Assembly: GCF_003473545.1 (NCBI RefSeq)
Contig: NZ_QUCM01000004.1
Location: forward strand, 186,001-250,000
Direction: 5' to 3'
Origin: Clostridium sp. AM22-11AC
GTDB taxonomy: Bacteria; Bacillota; Clostridia; Lachnospirales; Lachnospiraceae
Length of the DNA: 64,000 nucleotides
Shown: piece after piece, positions 26,757 to 35,050 of the stretch
How positions within the stretch are numbered: position 1 is the first letter of the stretch
Layout of the letters: every line of letters begins with the position of its first letter
The notes under the pieces: generated by a model
Seen by the model: only the letters and a program-made list of their open reading frames with translations
The model's database searches: none
What the model was told of the DNA's origin: nothing
Made by a program: the position numbers and the translations under genes

Positions 26757-27626
26757 TTAGTGCGCCTGAAAGACTGATTTTGCGAGACTGCCGGTTTTGA
26801 ACAGCGTAAAGCACAGCAGTACGGTGTAGCCCACGCAGCTCCAGATTGCCATGATGATGTCATCTTCCAGAGCGATGTTCTGCACCAGCACAGCATAAAT
26901 TGCCACGCAGACGATAATGAGAAACGCCTGAAAGCCCAGCGCCAGCAGGGATCGGAGGTAGTTCTGTCCCATACCGCCCCATTCTTTACCCATCATTGCA
27001 GCCATTGGAACGGGAGCCACCGAAGTCACAAGGTAGATTTCGATCATACGGCCATAAATAACGATAAAGATACAGATATATAACGCCCACATAGTAATGC
27101 CAATAAAGAGGGATTGGAACCACAGTCCGAACAGCGGTCCCAGATCCATTTCCATCAGCCTCGGTTCCAGATCGGTCATAACTGAGGAAATGTCAATGGA
27201 CGCATCCGAATTGATAACCCCTGCCGCCTGCGCTACTACGCTCTGCGCCATATCAAAGACGCCCATCACGATATTCCATGTATTTGTGACAATGAGGATG
27301 GCAGCGGCTGATTTGAACACCCACTTGAAAATCATCCAGGTGTCCACATCATGCAGGTTGTTCTTGTCTGCGATCATCTGGATCAGGTCTACGGTCATCA
27401 CGATAGCCAGGATCACGCCTGCAATCGGCACCATGATGGAGTTGGACAGATTCTCAATCATGCTGAAAATACTGCCATTCCATCCCTGTGGGGTCTGGCC
27501 TACCTGTACGGATATATCCGCGACCTGCTGGTTTACACTGTCAAACATCCCCGAAAGGTTGCTCATAATGCCGCCCACCAGCATTTCTTTCAGCCAATTT
27601 GTCAGGGCTTCAAGTAAGAAATCCAT
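26757..27626 (-). CDS. VirB6/TrbL-like channel protein, CD1112 type
   Basis: The 289-residue product has an amphipathic N-terminus, then about six membrane segments (near 68-88, 108-128, 172-200, 205-215, 232-255 and 258-275). The layout and the segment APVPMAAMMGKEWGGMGQNY match the VirB6/TrbL-like CD1112 family of clostridial conjugative elements. It forms part of the inner-membrane pore. AAAGGAGGTTGACACCGT precedes the ATG, and Maff2 should lie directly upstream but is broken. Confidence 0.9.
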   Translation of the reverse strand: MDFLLEALTNWLKEMLVGGIMSNLSGMFDSVNQQVADISVQVGQTPQGWNGSIFSMIENLSNSIMVPIAGVILAIVMTVDLIQMIADKNNLHDVDTWMIFKWVFKSAAAILIVTNTWNIVMGVFDMAQSVVAQAAGVINSDASIDISSVMTDLEPRLMEMDLGPLFGLWFQSLFIGITMWALYICIFIVIYGRMIEIYLVTSVAPVPMAAMMGKEWGGMGQNYLRSLLALGFQAFLIIVCVAIYAVLVQNIALEDDIIMAIWSCVGYTVLLCFTLFKTGSLAKSVFQAH

Positions 27627-27646
27627 ACGGTGTCAACCTCCTTTCC

Positions 27647-27674
27647 GCCGCCCCCGCAAAACTGCGGGAGCGGC
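27647..27674. repeat. GC-rich hairpin upstream of the VirB6-like gene
   Basis: GCCGCCCCCGCA and TGCGGGAGCGGC (one mismatch) surround AAAC just before the ribosome site of 26757-27626. It follows the Maff2 stop and has no T-run, so an mRNA-processing or stability role between the highly expressed Maff2 and VirB6 genes is more likely than termination. Confidence 0.45.
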
Positions 27675-27695
27675 AAGGATTTCATACGGAGACGC

Positions 27696-27783
27696 TTAGA
27701 CAGAGAAAAGCCCGGAGAGCAGAGGTACAAGGACCATGCCTACCACGGCTACACCAGCACCGGCCATGAGCTGTTTTATCCCC
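27696..27783 (-). pseudogene. Maff2 family gene, C-terminal fragment
   Basis: Reading from 27783 to the TAA at 27696-27698 gives GIKQLMAGAGVAVVGMVLV followed by PLLSGLFSV, the second membrane segment and end of a Maff2 protein. There is no start; the frame begins abruptly at the element 1 junction. The matching N-terminal half is at 47164-47294. Together they restore a protein of about 72 residues with the Gln codon CAG rebuilt across the junction. Maff2 proteins are small two-segment membrane proteins located between VirD4 and VirB6, perhaps pilin-like. Confidence 0.88.
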
Positions 27784-27789
27784 AATTAG
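27784..27789. repeat. AATTAG direct repeat, left end of element 1
   Basis: The same six bases recur at 39298-39303. Serine recombinases exchange strands within a short identical core, so this pair is the best candidate for the attachment core of element 1. Confidence 0.5.
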
Positions 27790-27872
27790 GTGTAAAACTC
27801 TGCTCGATGGCGGGCGGCGGCGTACAAAAAATCTATATGGTGTTTTTAAGAGAACCGTCCCGGCGGGACAGG

Positions 27873-29543
27873 TCAGGCAGTGACCTGTTCCACCTCCGGG
27901 ATGGGTTTGAGATTAAAATGAATTTCGATAGAAATGTGTCTTGTTTTATCTTCGTCAATGCGTTCATGCACAACGATTTCTTTGATTAAGCGGTTAAGGG
28001 TGGCTGCGTCCAGCTCTGTGATGTTGGCATATTCCTGAATGGCTTCCACCCATTGTTTTGCGTCATTGGCAAGCTGGACTTCATCGGACAGCCGCTTTCT
28101 GCCCTCGGACACCTTTGCTTTAAGCTCCGTCTGCTCGGTCTGTGCCTTTTCCAGCATTGTGTTGAAATTCTGCTCACTGATACGCCCTGCAATCATATCC
28201 TCATAAAGCCGCATGACCATTTTGTCCAGAACCTCAATCCGTTCCTCGTCCCTTGTAAGGGAGCGTTCCATTGCTTCCCGCTGTTCCCGCTGCTCGGTTT
28301 CACAGGTATTGGTCAGGCGGTCGGCAACCGCTTCCCCGTCCATCAGGGCAGCTCTGGCACATTCCCTGATTTTCCGCAGCACATGGCTGCAAAGGGTGTC
28401 ATAGTCAATCCGGTGCTGGGTGCAGTGGTTCTTTCCAAAGGCATTGTAGGTCTTGCAGGAATAAATCTGCTGGGGATGTTTTGCGTTTGTGTAGCGTATC
28501 GTCAGCGACTTCCCACACCCGCCGCATTTTATCAGTCCGGCAAACAGGCTGATTTCATTGGTCTGCCCCGGACGCTGGCGGGATTTCAGCTTGTTCTGCA
28601 CAATGTCAAAGCTCATGCGGTCAATCAGCGGTTCATGCTGTCCCTCCACCACAATCCAGTCCTCCGGCTTCTTTTCTCCGATCGTGCCGATTTTGAAACG
28701 GTAGTCTTTTTTCTGGGAAGCAATCGCCCCGGTGTAGACGGGATTCATCAAGAGGTCTTTGATAACGGAGAAGTCCCACATATACCGTCCGTTTTCCGGG
28801 TCTTTCTTTTCCCATTTGGTGCGGGTATTGCGAAGCCCCCGTTCCCGGTTCCACCATGTGGGGCAGGGGATTTTTTCTTCCTCCAGCCGTCTGCGGATAT
28901 AGTTCGGACCATGACCGTTTAGGGCATATCCGAAAATCAGCCGCACAATCGGGGCGGTTTCCTCGTCAATGAGCAGATGGTTTTTGTCCTCCGGGTCTTT
29001 CCGATACCCAAACGGGGCAAGACACCCGGTAAACTGTCCTTTCTGCGCTTTCAGAAGATAAGAGGAATGGACTTTCTTGGAAATATCCTTGCTGTACATC
29101 TCGTTCAGGATATTCTTGAACGGGGCAATATCGTTGTTATCCCGCAGGGTGTCGATACCGTCATTCATGGCGATATAGCGGACACCGTTTCTTGGGAAAA
29201 AGTCCTCAATCAAATGCCCGGTTTGCAGATAGTTCCGCCCCAGTCGGCTGAGGTCTTTCGTGATGACAAGGTTGATTTGCCTGCGCTCAATGGCTCTCAA
29301 CATTCTCTGTAAATCAGGACGCTCCATATTAAGACCTGTGAAGCCATCGTCCTGATAGACTGCCACAACCTCCCATCCCTGCTTTTCGCAGTATTTTTCC
29401 AGCATATCCCGCTGGTTGGCGATACTGGCACTTTCGCCTTGCAGGTCATCGTCCTTTGACAGCCTGCAATAGACCGCCGCACGATAGCCCCCGGCAAGTG
29501 CCGAACCGATTGTTCTGTATTCCATTTCGTTCATCATAGCCAT
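27873..29543 (-). CDS. Large serine recombinase of element 1
   Basis: The 556-residue protein has an N-terminal resolvase domain with nucleophile Ser29 in AAVYCRLSKDD and the SRLGRNYLQTGH arginine motif near 97. A recombinase domain with APFGYRKDPEDK, a zinc ribbon (CGGCGKSLTIRY with a second Cys pair near SCKTYN...HC), a long coiled coil (about 405-490) and a C-terminal DUF4368-like domain follow. It belongs to the TnpX/TndX type, which excises and inserts elements without target duplication. Its ATG directly follows the TnpW stop (TAAATG), so translation is coupled. Confidence 0.93.
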   Translation of the reverse strand: MAMMNEMEYRTIGSALAGGYRAAVYCRLSKDDDLQGESASIANQRDMLEKYCEKQGWEVVAVYQDDGFTGLNMERPDLQRMLRAIERRQINLVITKDLSRLGRNYLQTGHLIEDFFPRNGVRYIAMNDGIDTLRDNNDIAPFKNILNEMYSKDISKKVHSSYLLKAQKGQFTGCLAPFGYRKDPEDKNHLLIDEETAPIVRLIFGYALNGHGPNYIRRRLEEEKIPCPTWWNRERGLRNTRTKWEKKDPENGRYMWDFSVIKDLLMNPVYTGAIASQKKDYRFKIGTIGEKKPEDWIVVEGQHEPLIDRMSFDIVQNKLKSRQRPGQTNEISLFAGLIKCGGCGKSLTIRYTNAKHPQQIYSCKTYNAFGKNHCTQHRIDYDTLCSHVLRKIRECARAALMDGEAVADRLTNTCETEQREQREAMERSLTRDEERIEVLDKMVMRLYEDMIAGRISEQNFNTMLEKAQTEQTELKAKVSEGRKRLSDEVQLANDAKQWVEAIQEYANITELDAATLNRLIKEIVVHERIDEDKTRHISIEIHFNLKPIPEVEQVTA

Positions 29544-29741
29544 TTACCCACACAATCCAGACGGTATCTGGCTCTTTTGAACCTCATCTTCATTATACTT
29601 CAAATCTTTCTTTTTAGCAAGATATTCTTTTGAATTTGTCTTTCCATATTTCTGGGAAATCAGGCTGACGAACACATCGGTTGCGTCAAGCTCCCCGTCA
29701 AACACAGTAGTCACATGAATCTCTGTTTTGTTTTTTGCCAT
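29544..29741 (-). CDS. tnpW: TnpW-type small transposon protein, element 1
   Basis: The 65-residue product begins MAKNKTEIHVTTVFDGELD, with the ATDVFVSLISQKYG block of the TnpW family. Its stop codon abuts the recombinase start. It is always next to the large serine recombinase in this type of element; it may act as an accessory or directionality factor, but this is not shown. GGATAACTGCC precedes the ATG. Confidence 0.85.
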   Translation of the reverse strand: MAKNKTEIHVTTVFDGELDATDVFVSLISQKYGKTNSKEYLAKKKDLKYNEDEVQKSQIPSGLCG

Positions 29742-29785
29742 AGGCAGTTATCCTCCATACATGAAAATAGCCAGACAGAGGGAGT

Positions 29786-30065
29786 CGGCAACGAAGTCCG
29801 GCAACGGGCTTCAAAAGACCTTGCAAACAATCTCAATCTGGCGATGATTACTATTTATACTTTTCTTTTATTTTTCTGTTGTTTTGGTTGTTATAAGGGA
29901 GAAAAGTCCGCAGTTATGGGATTTTCCCCGGCAACCGGCTCGGCAACGGGATAGCAACAGGGGGTGCAACGGGCTGCCATTTTCAGAATGGAAGTTCCAT
30001 CTGTTCTGTGACCTCCACAAAACCGTCCGTCGTTTTTTCAGACGGGTTGCCGGAGTCCGTTGCCG
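29786..30065. other. Candidate replication origin of element 1 (iterons around AT-rich core)
   Basis: Two CGGCAACG repeats 13 bases apart (29786-29806) and four 12-base-spaced repeats (CGGCAAC, CGGCAAC, AGCAAC, TGCAAC at 29929-29970) flank an AT-rich stretch (about 29830-29900). Two inverted GTTGCCG copies lie in the end of the VapE gene (30046-30065). Repeats around an AT-rich core beside a helicase and a primase finger resemble the origins of phage-inducible islands. The same design recurs in element 3. Confidence 0.6.
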
Positions 30066-31377
30066 GGTTTTCACGCTCCCAGCCCTTTTGTCTGCCATAT
30101 TCTGAAAACATTCTTGGGTTCGGGAAGTACCGCCAGCGGTCAATGCACTGGTTCATAATCTCGTTGATTTCCCGGATTTCCCATTGTTTCGGCTCGTCAA
30201 AGGCATGGTTCAAGGCTTCCTTGTAGAGCTGCTTGGAGCAGACCATGCTCCCGGTGTACTTATCAAGATACGCCTGTATCATCCCGGCTTTGGTGTCCTC
30301 CGGCATAAAATCCCGCTGGTGTTCTTTGAGATACCGCTGCATGGCGGGGCTGAAAGCCAGCTTGAACCTGCCGCTTCGGTAAATCTCCATCGCTTCTGCC
30401 CACATCTGCTCGATATAGGCTCTGGAAGCAGCTTCATCCTCCAAAATGTGAACCTCGGCTTGCTCCGGGTACACCATGACGGGGATAAAGCGGCGATTGC
30501 CGGAACGGTCAAGGGGAAGAAAATCAAGAGCATTGGAAGTGCCGCCAAACACGCACTGACGTGGGCGGTCTGCCGGGTGGGTTTCATAGGGTATCTTGTA
30601 AACCTCTTTCTGCCGGCTTAAAAACGACTTGATTTCCTCAATGCTCTTGGCGTTTGCGGTTGCCATCATTTCCGACATTTCGATCATCCAGTGACCTTGC
30701 AGCTTGCGGTACACATTGTCATCGTCCAGCTTCCGCAAATCATCGGAGAACCACTCGTCCCGGACTGCCAGCAGACGGAAGAAGGTGGACTTGCCAGCCC
30801 CCTGACCGCCTACCAGACAGAGCATGATTTCAAATTTGCATCCCGGCTGAAAGGCTCGTGAGATTGCACCCAGCAAGAACAGCTTCAATGCTTCATAGGT
30901 GTAATCGTCTGCGTCAGCCCCCAGAAAGTGCCGCAGGCAGAAACGGATTCGCTCTGTCCCGTCCCACACCAGGGAACTTAAATAGTCCCGGATGGGATGG
31001 TACTTGTTTTCATTCGCCACAATCCCGATAGCGTTATCAATCTTTTTCTCATTGGTAAGCCCGTAAGTTTCTTCCAGATAAAGAAGCAGATACTTCATGT
31101 CCGTATCGTTTAAGGCGGTGCTTTCCCTGTGGAAGCCGATGGGCCTTATGATGTCCTTGCGGTCGGTCAGGATGTTGTATGCGATAGCCCCGGAAAGCAG
31201 AGGGTCACGCTGGAATACGGTCAGGCAGTTCCGTATGCTCTGGCGGACACCGCCTTTCTCGGTGGTTTCCAGCCCCGCCTTGATTTCCTCAATGCTCTGG
31301 GGCGGCTGCATGGCGTTCATGGTGTTTTTTAGTTCTTGCTGCGTCTGCGGCTGCAAGCTCTGCCATTCGCTGTTCAA
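29983..31377 (-). CDS. VapE-family replicative helicase (virulence-associated E), element 1
   Basis: The 464-residue protein carries a superfamily 3-like ATPase with CLVGGQGAGKSTFFRLL (Walker A near 190-206), HWMIEMSEM (Walker B-like) and the GGTSNALDFLPLDRSGNRRF block of the VapE family. These proteins act as replicative helicases on phages and islands. Its first 89 bases overlap the end of the CHC2 gene in another frame, and its 3' end contains iteron copies. It pairs with 31289-31933 as a primase-helicase module. Confidence 0.92.
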   Translation of the reverse strand: MNSEWQSLQPQTQQELKNTMNAMQPPQSIEEIKAGLETTEKGGVRQSIRNCLTVFQRDPLLSGAIAYNILTDRKDIIRPIGFHRESTALNDTDMKYLLLYLEETYGLTNEKKIDNAIGIVANENKYHPIRDYLSSLVWDGTERIRFCLRHFLGADADDYTYEALKLFLLGAISRAFQPGCKFEIMLCLVGGQGAGKSTFFRLLAVRDEWFSDDLRKLDDDNVYRKLQGHWMIEMSEMMATANAKSIEEIKSFLSRQKEVYKIPYETHPADRPRQCVFGGTSNALDFLPLDRSGNRRFIPVMVYPEQAEVHILEDEAASRAYIEQMWAEAMEIYRSGRFKLAFSPAMQRYLKEHQRDFMPEDTKAGMIQAYLDKYTGSMVCSKQLYKEALNHAFDEPKQWEIREINEIMNQCIDRWRYFPNPRMFSEYGRQKGWERENPATDSGNPSEKTTDGFVEVTEQMELPF

Positions 31378-31933
31378 GCTGTATCACATCCTTTCCGTAG
31401 TCCGTAATCAAAGCCGCTTTTTCCTCTGTCTCCCCGAACAGAAGCACATCCAGCAGATATTCCACTTGGTCATGCTTCTGTAAGGCTTCCACAAACCGGG
31501 GATGAAAGGCTTCCTCCGGGGAGTGCGGGGCATATTCCTTTCTCCATGACCGAAGCAGATGGAGATAATCGGCAAGGATACGGAAGCAGCGGTTCTTTGC
31601 TTCCTGAAACTGTTCCTCCGGGGATTTCTGCCGGGGCTTGGGCTTTTTTGCCTTTCCCGGCGGCTTCCAATCCTCATAGGAAAGCCCGAAGTCCTGTGCC
31701 AGCTGTACGGCGGCTTCTTTCTTTCCCAGCCCATACAGGGCGGCGGCAAAATCAATCACATCCCCATCCGCACCGCAGCCGAAGCAGTGGTAACGCCGAT
31801 CCAGCTTCATGCTTGGGGTTTTATCGTTATGGAACGGGCAGCAAGCCATCCCGTTCCGGCCTACACGGATTCCATAATTCTCCGCAGCCTGTCTTGTTGT
31901 GACGGACTGCTTCACAGCTTCAAATACATTCAA
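31289..31933 (-). CDS. CHC2 zinc-finger primase-type protein, element 1
   Basis: The 214-residue product starts with TTG (MNVFEAVKQSVTTRQAAENY) seven bases after AAGGAGGG. CPFHNDKTPSMKLD and HCFGCGADGDVIDF (residues 22-56) form the DnaG-type CHC2 finger. A helical C-terminus with the conserved VEYLLDVLLFGE block follows. No polymerase (Toprim) domain is present, so it may bind DNA for another primase. It matches the first 190 residues of the backbone fusion at 14003-17053. Confidence 0.9.
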   Translation of the reverse strand: MNVFEAVKQSVTTRQAAENYGIRVGRNGMACCPFHNDKTPSMKLDRRYHCFGCGADGDVIDFAAALYGLGKKEAAVQLAQDFGLSYEDWKPPGKAKKPKPRQKSPEEQFQEAKNRCFRILADYLHLLRSWRKEYAPHSPEEAFHPRFVEALQKHDQVEYLLDVLLFGETEEKAALITDYGKDVIQLEQRMAELAAADAARTKKHHERHAAAPEH

Positions 31934-31950
31934 ATCTATCCCTCCTTGAA

Positions 31951-31996
31951 AAAAAGAAAAGCACCTGACATTCTCAATCTGAAAATGGCAAGTGCC
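31951..31996 (-). terminator. Terminator between relaxase and CHC2 genes, element 1
   Basis: On the minus strand a 16-base stem with a few G-U pairs (31961-31976 with 31980-31995) is followed by TTTTCTTTTT. An equivalent hairpin is at 54072-54106 in element 3, so relaxase and replication genes are separate units in both. Confidence 0.8.
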
Positions 31997-31998
31997 TG

Positions 31999-33579
31999 TT
32001 AAAGTTCCATATCCTGTTGTTTGTGTTTTGTCTGCACCGGGGCAGTTCTTTGTGCTTTTTTCTCGTCAGCCTTATCCTGCAAGACTTCTTTGATAGGCTG
32101 TTTCTTGGGCGGCTCTTTGCTTTCTTCTGTGCCGGGGGTGGCTTTCCGTACCCAGTAGCGAATGTCCCGCAGCTTCTTCAAATCCTCCTGTACCTCGGTC
32201 AGCGGTGTTTTCAGGGCTGCAATTTCTTCCAGAAGCGTTTCCTTCTCCTCTTGCAGCTCCTTTTGGGTGCTGTCCTTATCGTCCGGGTGCTTGGCAAGGT
32301 AGGCGGCGGCTTTCGCATACCGGGCAACCTCCTGGTGTTCCTGTTTGAATTTCTCCTTTGTTTTCTTGAAAAATATCTTCTGGTACTTCTCATAGACAGG
32401 CTTACATTCCTTGCAGTCTGTCCGGCTGGCAAGAATCCCGTCAATCACTTTGCTGCGGGCTTCCTTTGGCTTCATCTGACTGCGGTAATCTGCGGCTGAT
32501 TTCCCGGAAGATTCCAGAAATACTTCTAAGTCCTCCACAGTAGAAAGCCCCTTTTGACGGAGATAGGACAGGGCTTCGCTGACTGCCTTTAAGTCCTGTG
32601 AAGTCCCCCGGTTCTGTCCAGCCCTCGTCCAGTCCTTCCGTTCTTCCTTTCGTATCTCCATATACTTCATCAGCAGATTGGGAAGAAGTGTCGCTTCCTC
32701 CGCCGCTTTTTGTGCAAGCAGCTCCTTCCGTTTTTCTCCCAGCTCGGTAATCCAGCCTTTGAGGTTTTGGATAAGCTGCCGGATGGACTTCATTAGGCGG
32801 TTGGCAGCTTTGATTTCCCGGTTCAGGTTGCCGATATTTGTCTGGATACCACGCTTTTCCATCTGCTGGACAGCAGCCCCCTCATGGACAGCAGGGATAA
32901 TATCAAGCCCCTGTCTGGCATAGGAACGCAAGTCCACACGCTCCGGACGGTCATTGGCTTCCAGATAGCGGTTCTGGATGACCTCCCATTCATGCCGCCA
33001 GATTTCACAATATTTCTGGTCGTTCCAGTCCACCGTATCCTCCTTGTGGCTTTTCCACCTGCCAGATGGCAGCTTTATCCGTTCCCCATTCTCGTCAAGG
33101 TCATAAACCTTGCGGCTCTTGGGAAGCCATTTCCCATGCTCATCCATTGCCCGCATAGTCAGCAGGACATGGGCGTGGGGATTGTGTCCCGGCGGATGGG
33201 GGTCATGGATTGCAAAATCAGCAATCATGCCTTTGGAAACAAACTGCTGTTCACAAAACTCCCGGACAAGGACAGCGTACTGGTCGGGCGGTATCTCTCT
33301 GGGAATGGTAAGCACCCACCGCCTCGCAAGCTGGGAGTTCCATTGTTTTTCCACCGCTTCGGCGGCGTTCCATAAAGTATTGCGGTCTGCATACTCCGGC
33401 GGGGCATTTGCCGGAAGCAGGATTTCATTGTGGACGATACCACGCTTTTCCGGGTAGTGCTTCACTTGCTGGTCATATTCACAGAACAGTTTTTCGCCGC
33501 TTTGGTAAGCAGCGGCGGCAACCGCAGACTGTCGCTGGCTGCGCTGAACAATCGTGATTTCGTTGTGTGGGCAGGGCAT
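31999..33579 (-). CDS. MobA/MobL-family relaxase, element 1
   Basis: The 526-residue protein has an N-terminal relaxase domain with SAVAAAAYQSGEKLF (about 18-32) and the metal-binding HNPHAHVLLTMRAM near 131-144, as in the MobA/MobL (MobQ) family. A long helical tail with several CxxC-like and Lys/Glu-rich stretches follows. It would nick oriT and carry one strand through the channel of a resident conjugative element. AAAGGAGGGACACGAA precedes the ATG. Confidence 0.92.
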   Translation of the reverse strand: MPCPHNEITIVQRSQRQSAVAAAAYQSGEKLFCEYDQQVKHYPEKRGIVHNEILLPANAPPEYADRNTLWNAAEAVEKQWNSQLARRWVLTIPREIPPDQYAVLVREFCEQQFVSKGMIADFAIHDPHPPGHNPHAHVLLTMRAMDEHGKWLPKSRKVYDLDENGERIKLPSGRWKSHKEDTVDWNDQKYCEIWRHEWEVIQNRYLEANDRPERVDLRSYARQGLDIIPAVHEGAAVQQMEKRGIQTNIGNLNREIKAANRLMKSIRQLIQNLKGWITELGEKRKELLAQKAAEEATLLPNLLMKYMEIRKEERKDWTRAGQNRGTSQDLKAVSEALSYLRQKGLSTVEDLEVFLESSGKSAADYRSQMKPKEARSKVIDGILASRTDCKECKPVYEKYQKIFFKKTKEKFKQEHQEVARYAKAAAYLAKHPDDKDSTQKELQEEKETLLEEIAALKTPLTEVQEDLKKLRDIRYWVRKATPGTEESKEPPKKQPIKEVLQDKADEKKAQRTAPVQTKHKQQDMEL

Positions 33580-33641
33580 TTCGTGTCCCTCCTTTCGGTA
33601 ATTGGTGGATGGGGTGGCGTTTTACCACCTCATTTTGGCAG

Positions 33642-33699
33642 AAAAAAAGCAGGAGACCTTTTTCAGATTTCCTGCTCGGTGTGCCGCTGTGAAGGCGGC
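33642..33699 (-). terminator. Terminator plus conserved GCCGC hairpin, element 1 cargo boundary
   Basis: On the minus strand AGCAGGA/TCCTGCT arms (33648-33654, 33670-33676) are followed by seven T residues. A GCCGC...GCGGC hairpin lies at 33683-33699. The same two-hairpin arrangement is found at 45964-46021 in element 2, so it marks a shared module boundary just upstream of the mobilization genes. Confidence 0.75.
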
Positions 33700-33761
33700 G
33701 GATATTTAGCTGTAAAAGTTCGGGACAAGTTGACCCGATGGGTAGATGGTACACTTAAAAA

Positions 33762-34166
33762 TTATGGTTCTCTTGTCATTAGCTCATTAGCATAATGATT
33801 AAGAGCTTCACAAGGTTCATATTTGCATTTATAACCAATACCGTCAATTATAATAAATGGATTGTATGCTATAATCTCCACTTGAGAACCATCTGCCAAA
33901 GACAGAGTGAAAATAACTGCTTGTCCGGCATATTCTGTATATGAGTTGTCCTTATTGTAAATAACTACCTCATTGAGATATGATACTAATTCCTCTGTTT
34001 CTACTATCTGAATTGTTGTATCAGGTGGCGATAACCGAACACTTGCCGAAGTAATATCTGCTGCCTCTAAATCTTTGAATGGTCTATGAGCAGAAAACAA
34101 AAGAAAGCTAATACCTATACCGATTAAACATATCAGTGCAATTAACAAAAACTTTTTATGCTTCAT
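33762..34166 (-). CDS. Exported small protein, element 1 cargo
   Basis: The 134-residue product begins MKHKKFLLIALICLIGIGIS, an uncleaved or signal-type membrane segment, followed by a small beta-rich domain (VRLSPPDTTIQIVETEELVS). No lipobox or known family is recognised. The AT-rich codon use differs from the GC-richer mobilization genes next to it, which fits recent cargo. It is co-directional with the CPCC gene 21 bases upstream. Confidence 0.7.
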   Translation of the reverse strand: MKHKKFLLIALICLIGIGISFLLFSAHRPFKDLEAADITSASVRLSPPDTTIQIVETEELVSYLNEVVIYNKDNSYTEYAGQAVIFTLSLADGSQVEIIAYNPFIIIDGIGYKCKYEPCEALNHYANELMTREP

Positions 34167-34187
34167 TTGATTCTCCTTTACACACTA

Positions 34188-34442
34188 CTATGAAATTTCT
34201 TTTTCATCATCTCTTGGTAGTCGGACATAACACACCATTTCTTTTTCACAAGCTCCGAATGTTGAGAAATTTAATTTTGCTTCTTTTAGTGTTATTCCAT
34301 GATTAGAGTCGCTTGGTTCGTTATCAGAAGCAATGAACGGGTCATTCTCCCAAAAACAAACGGGACAGATATACCCACAATCTTCATTTGCCGGAACATT
34401 ATAGGTAAAATATCCGCAGCAAGGACATTGGTATTTTTTCAT
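34188..34442 (-). CDS. CPCC-family cysteine-rich protein, element 1 cargo
   Basis: The 84-residue product starts MKKYQCPCCGYFTYNVPANE behind GGGAGG. CPCC near residues 6-9 and CPVCFWENDP near 26-35 identify the Cys_rich_CPCC family, a small zinc-ribbon protein common near toxin-immunity and mobile loci; function is unknown. The ATG ten codons upstream has no ribosome site. Confidence 0.85.
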   Translation of the reverse strand: MKKYQCPCCGYFTYNVPANEDCGYICPVCFWENDPFIASDNEPSDSNHGITLKEAKLNFSTFGACEKEMVCYVRLPRDDEKEIS

Positions 34443-34736
34443 ATAAACCTCCCGTTTAAGCCTTGACCTCAAATTCCTGATTTATTTCTGACTTTATTAT
34501 ACTGCATCGCCTATCGAAAAGATATCGTATTTTATGAAACTTGTCGCCTGGGAACAGCTTGCAACGCAAGGTGTCCCCAGACGGCAAGTCCACAAAAGGG
34601 TAGCTGGCGGCAGCCAGCGCAGGGGAAGCGTAGCGTCTCCTGTATGATTTGGAGCAGACCATGACTGCGGAAAATCACAGCCCTCCGGCGAGGAGCCTTC
34701 GGAGAACGCAATGCACCGACCTCTGGGTGGTGTATA

Positions 34737-34761
34737 ATTGCGCCCTTAGTAAACTAAGGGG
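34737..34761. other. Candidate oriT nick region of element 1
   Basis: The plus strand reads ATTGCGCCCT at 34737-34746, sharing TGCGCCCT with the nick region of RSF1010/R1162-type oriTs used by MobA-family relaxases. It is joined to an 8-base inverted repeat CCCTTAGT/ACTAAGGG (34743-34760). It overlaps the stop of the DUF3847 gene, 1.2 kb upstream of the relaxase. The match is short, so confidence is limited. Confidence 0.4.
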
Positions 34762-35050
34762 TTTCCGGCTTCTCCCGTTCCAACAGTTTTTTCAATAGTT
34801 CCTGCGTGTCCTGCCTGTGAAAAATGAGTTTCAACAACAGCATGACATCATCATCTGTCAGGCGTTCCGGCTCTTGCAGAAAACTTTCCAGCATACCGCC
34901 ACGAGTACAGAGCCGGTGTGTCCGTTCCTTTCGGGTAAGCTGCTTCAACTGGTGCTGCAATGCCTTTTCATCATTGATGGCTTTTCGCAGCTTCTTTTCA
35001 CACTTTTCCAACTCCCGGTTGAGATTTTCCAGCTTTGAGGTATCAGGCAA
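34754..35050 (-). CDS. DUF3847-family protein, element 1
   Basis: The 98-residue product has a coiled coil (about 5-40) and the conserved RKERTHRLCTRGGMLESFL block that defines this family; element 4 has a relative at 62941-63300 with KRTHRLCNLGGTIESL. Such proteins accompany MobA/MobL relaxases and may be MobC-like accessory factors. The gene overlaps the upstream RepA-N-type gene by eight bases. Confidence 0.85.
   Translation of the reverse strand: MPDTSKLENLNRELEKCEKKLRKAINDEKALQHQLKQLTRKERTHRLCTRGGMLESFLQEPERLTDDDVMLLLKLIFHRQDTQELLKKLLEREKPETP

Noticed and set aside
34456-34662. 68-codon minus-strand frame in the non-coding part of element 1
   Set aside because: Lies in a hairpin-rich stretch, lacks a ribosome site, and no family features are visible.
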